A stretch of DNA of 35,044 nt, taken from 66-474 sp035572335 (GTDB lineage Bacteria > Pseudomonadota > Gammaproteobacteria > Xanthomonadales > Rhodanobacteraceae). Under the pieces are notes generated by a model, which saw nothing but the letters and a program-made list of their open reading frames with translations, did not search any database and had not been told where the DNA came from. Positions 34,633-35,044 of the stretch are shown in pieces. Each line of letters opens with the position of its first letter. The stretch's first letter is position 1. The stretch is taken from NCBI GenBank assembly GCA_035572335.1, contig DATNAW010000037.1, positions 1 through 35,044 of the forward strand, in the 5' to 3' direction. The position numbers and the translations under genes are program-made.

Positions 34633-35044
34633 AAGCTGCAGACCTTCATCGTGGAGCGGAGCGACGCAACCTTTTCTTCGTCCGCCGGCAATCACGAGAA
34701 CCATCGTTCAAAGCAGGCTCGCCCTGGCGCAAGGCATTCGGCAACGTGCATACCGGAGCGCAGTACCACGCATTCATGCTGGCCTCGCGGCAGGATCGGG
34801 AGGTGCGCGACCGCTTCCAGAGCATGGCACTCGGCCTCCTGCCCGCGGGCGCGGACGTGCTCGACTTCGGCGCGGGCACCGGCATCGATGCCAGGGTTTA
34901 CGCCGCCAACGGGCATCCGACTTTCGTGCACGAACCTTCGCAGGCGATGCAGGATTGCCTGCTGCAGCATTGTCGCGACGAAATCGCCCGCAAAACCGTT
35001 ATCCCGGTTGCCCGGCCGCTCACGCACAAGGTGCATGCCGTCAC
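34629..35044 (+). CDS. Class I SAM-dependent methyltransferase (3' end outside window)
   Basis: The first 138 residues of a protein that continues past the window. Motif I of the Rossmann fold is VLDFGAGTGIDARVYAANGH (from about residue 77), followed by an acidic residue at the end of beta-2 (VHEPSQAM). The GTG start overlaps the glycosyltransferase stop (GTGA). The ~70 residues before the fold (RQSREPSFKAGSPWRKAF and NVHTGAQYHAFMLASRQDREVRDRF) may bind the acceptor. It is probably part of the same operon as the radical SAM gene. Confidence 0.82.
   Translation, partial: MKAADLHRGAERRNLFFVRRQSREPSFKAGSPWRKAFGNVHTGAQYHAFMLASRQDREVRDRFQSMALGLLPAGADVLDFGAGTGIDARVYAANGHPTFVHEPSQAMQDCLLQHCRDEIARKTVIPVARPLTHKVHAV

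Noticed and set aside
27997..35044. Complete lasso-peptide cluster
   Set aside because: The HprK-like and nucleotidyltransferase genes are suggestive, but no B (transglutaminase-like), C (asparagine-synthetase-like) or precursor gene is visible.

Overview
The window is high-GC bacterial DNA packed with genes. It looks like chromosome from a gammaproteobacterium of the Xanthomonadales/Lysobacterales, most likely the Rhodanobacteraceae-Xanthomonadaceae range. This rests on gene content: petABC next to sspAB, a RelA-type synthetase, DUF3301 and DUF2007 proteins, rnfB- and rnfC-like genes beside nth, and several start codons that seem to lack a leader. No tRNA, rRNA, CRISPR array, transposase or prophage gene was seen. 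The organism assignment is inference.

Left part (1-15.6 kb): the 3' part of a TPR protein gene converges on slyD and an MFS transporter. A rightward set follows: soluble rnfB, a membrane-anchored metallophosphoesterase, an RnfC-like two-cluster ferredoxin stub and nth, joined by overlaps, then rnt. A leftward group reads TPR membrane protein, NAD(P)-binding epimerase-like protein, 2OG-Fe(II) oxygenase and GT2 glycosyltransferase. It lies downstream of relA behind a 410-bp gap that holds nested inverted repeats. Two small genes (a secreted protein and a DUF3301 protein) and a 419-bp composite hairpin repeat come next.

Middle (15-24 kb): the cytochrome bc1 operon petA-petB-petC runs leftward into sspA-sspB. 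A DegS-like protease is divergent from it. A DUF2007 gene and apt sit between two 107-bp direct repeats, followed by glnS, a hairpin-rich spacer and a 54-residue DUF1328 membrane protein.

Right part (23.7-35 kb): an ArsR-type regulator is divergent from a NIPSNAP protein, an Asp/Glu racemase-family enzyme and an alpha/beta hydrolase. A TVP38/VTT membrane protein and a DUF883 protein follow. The window ends in the most unusual locus. An ABC exporter and an HPr-kinase-like P-loop protein form a leftward pair. Divergent from them, four overlapping genes encode a radical SAM enzyme, a PF14907-type nucleotidyltransferase, a GT2 glycosyltransferase and a methyltransferase cut by the window end. I read this as an uncharacterised biosynthesis/export island, possibly for a modified peptide or glycoconjugate. 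Its substrate is not visible here.
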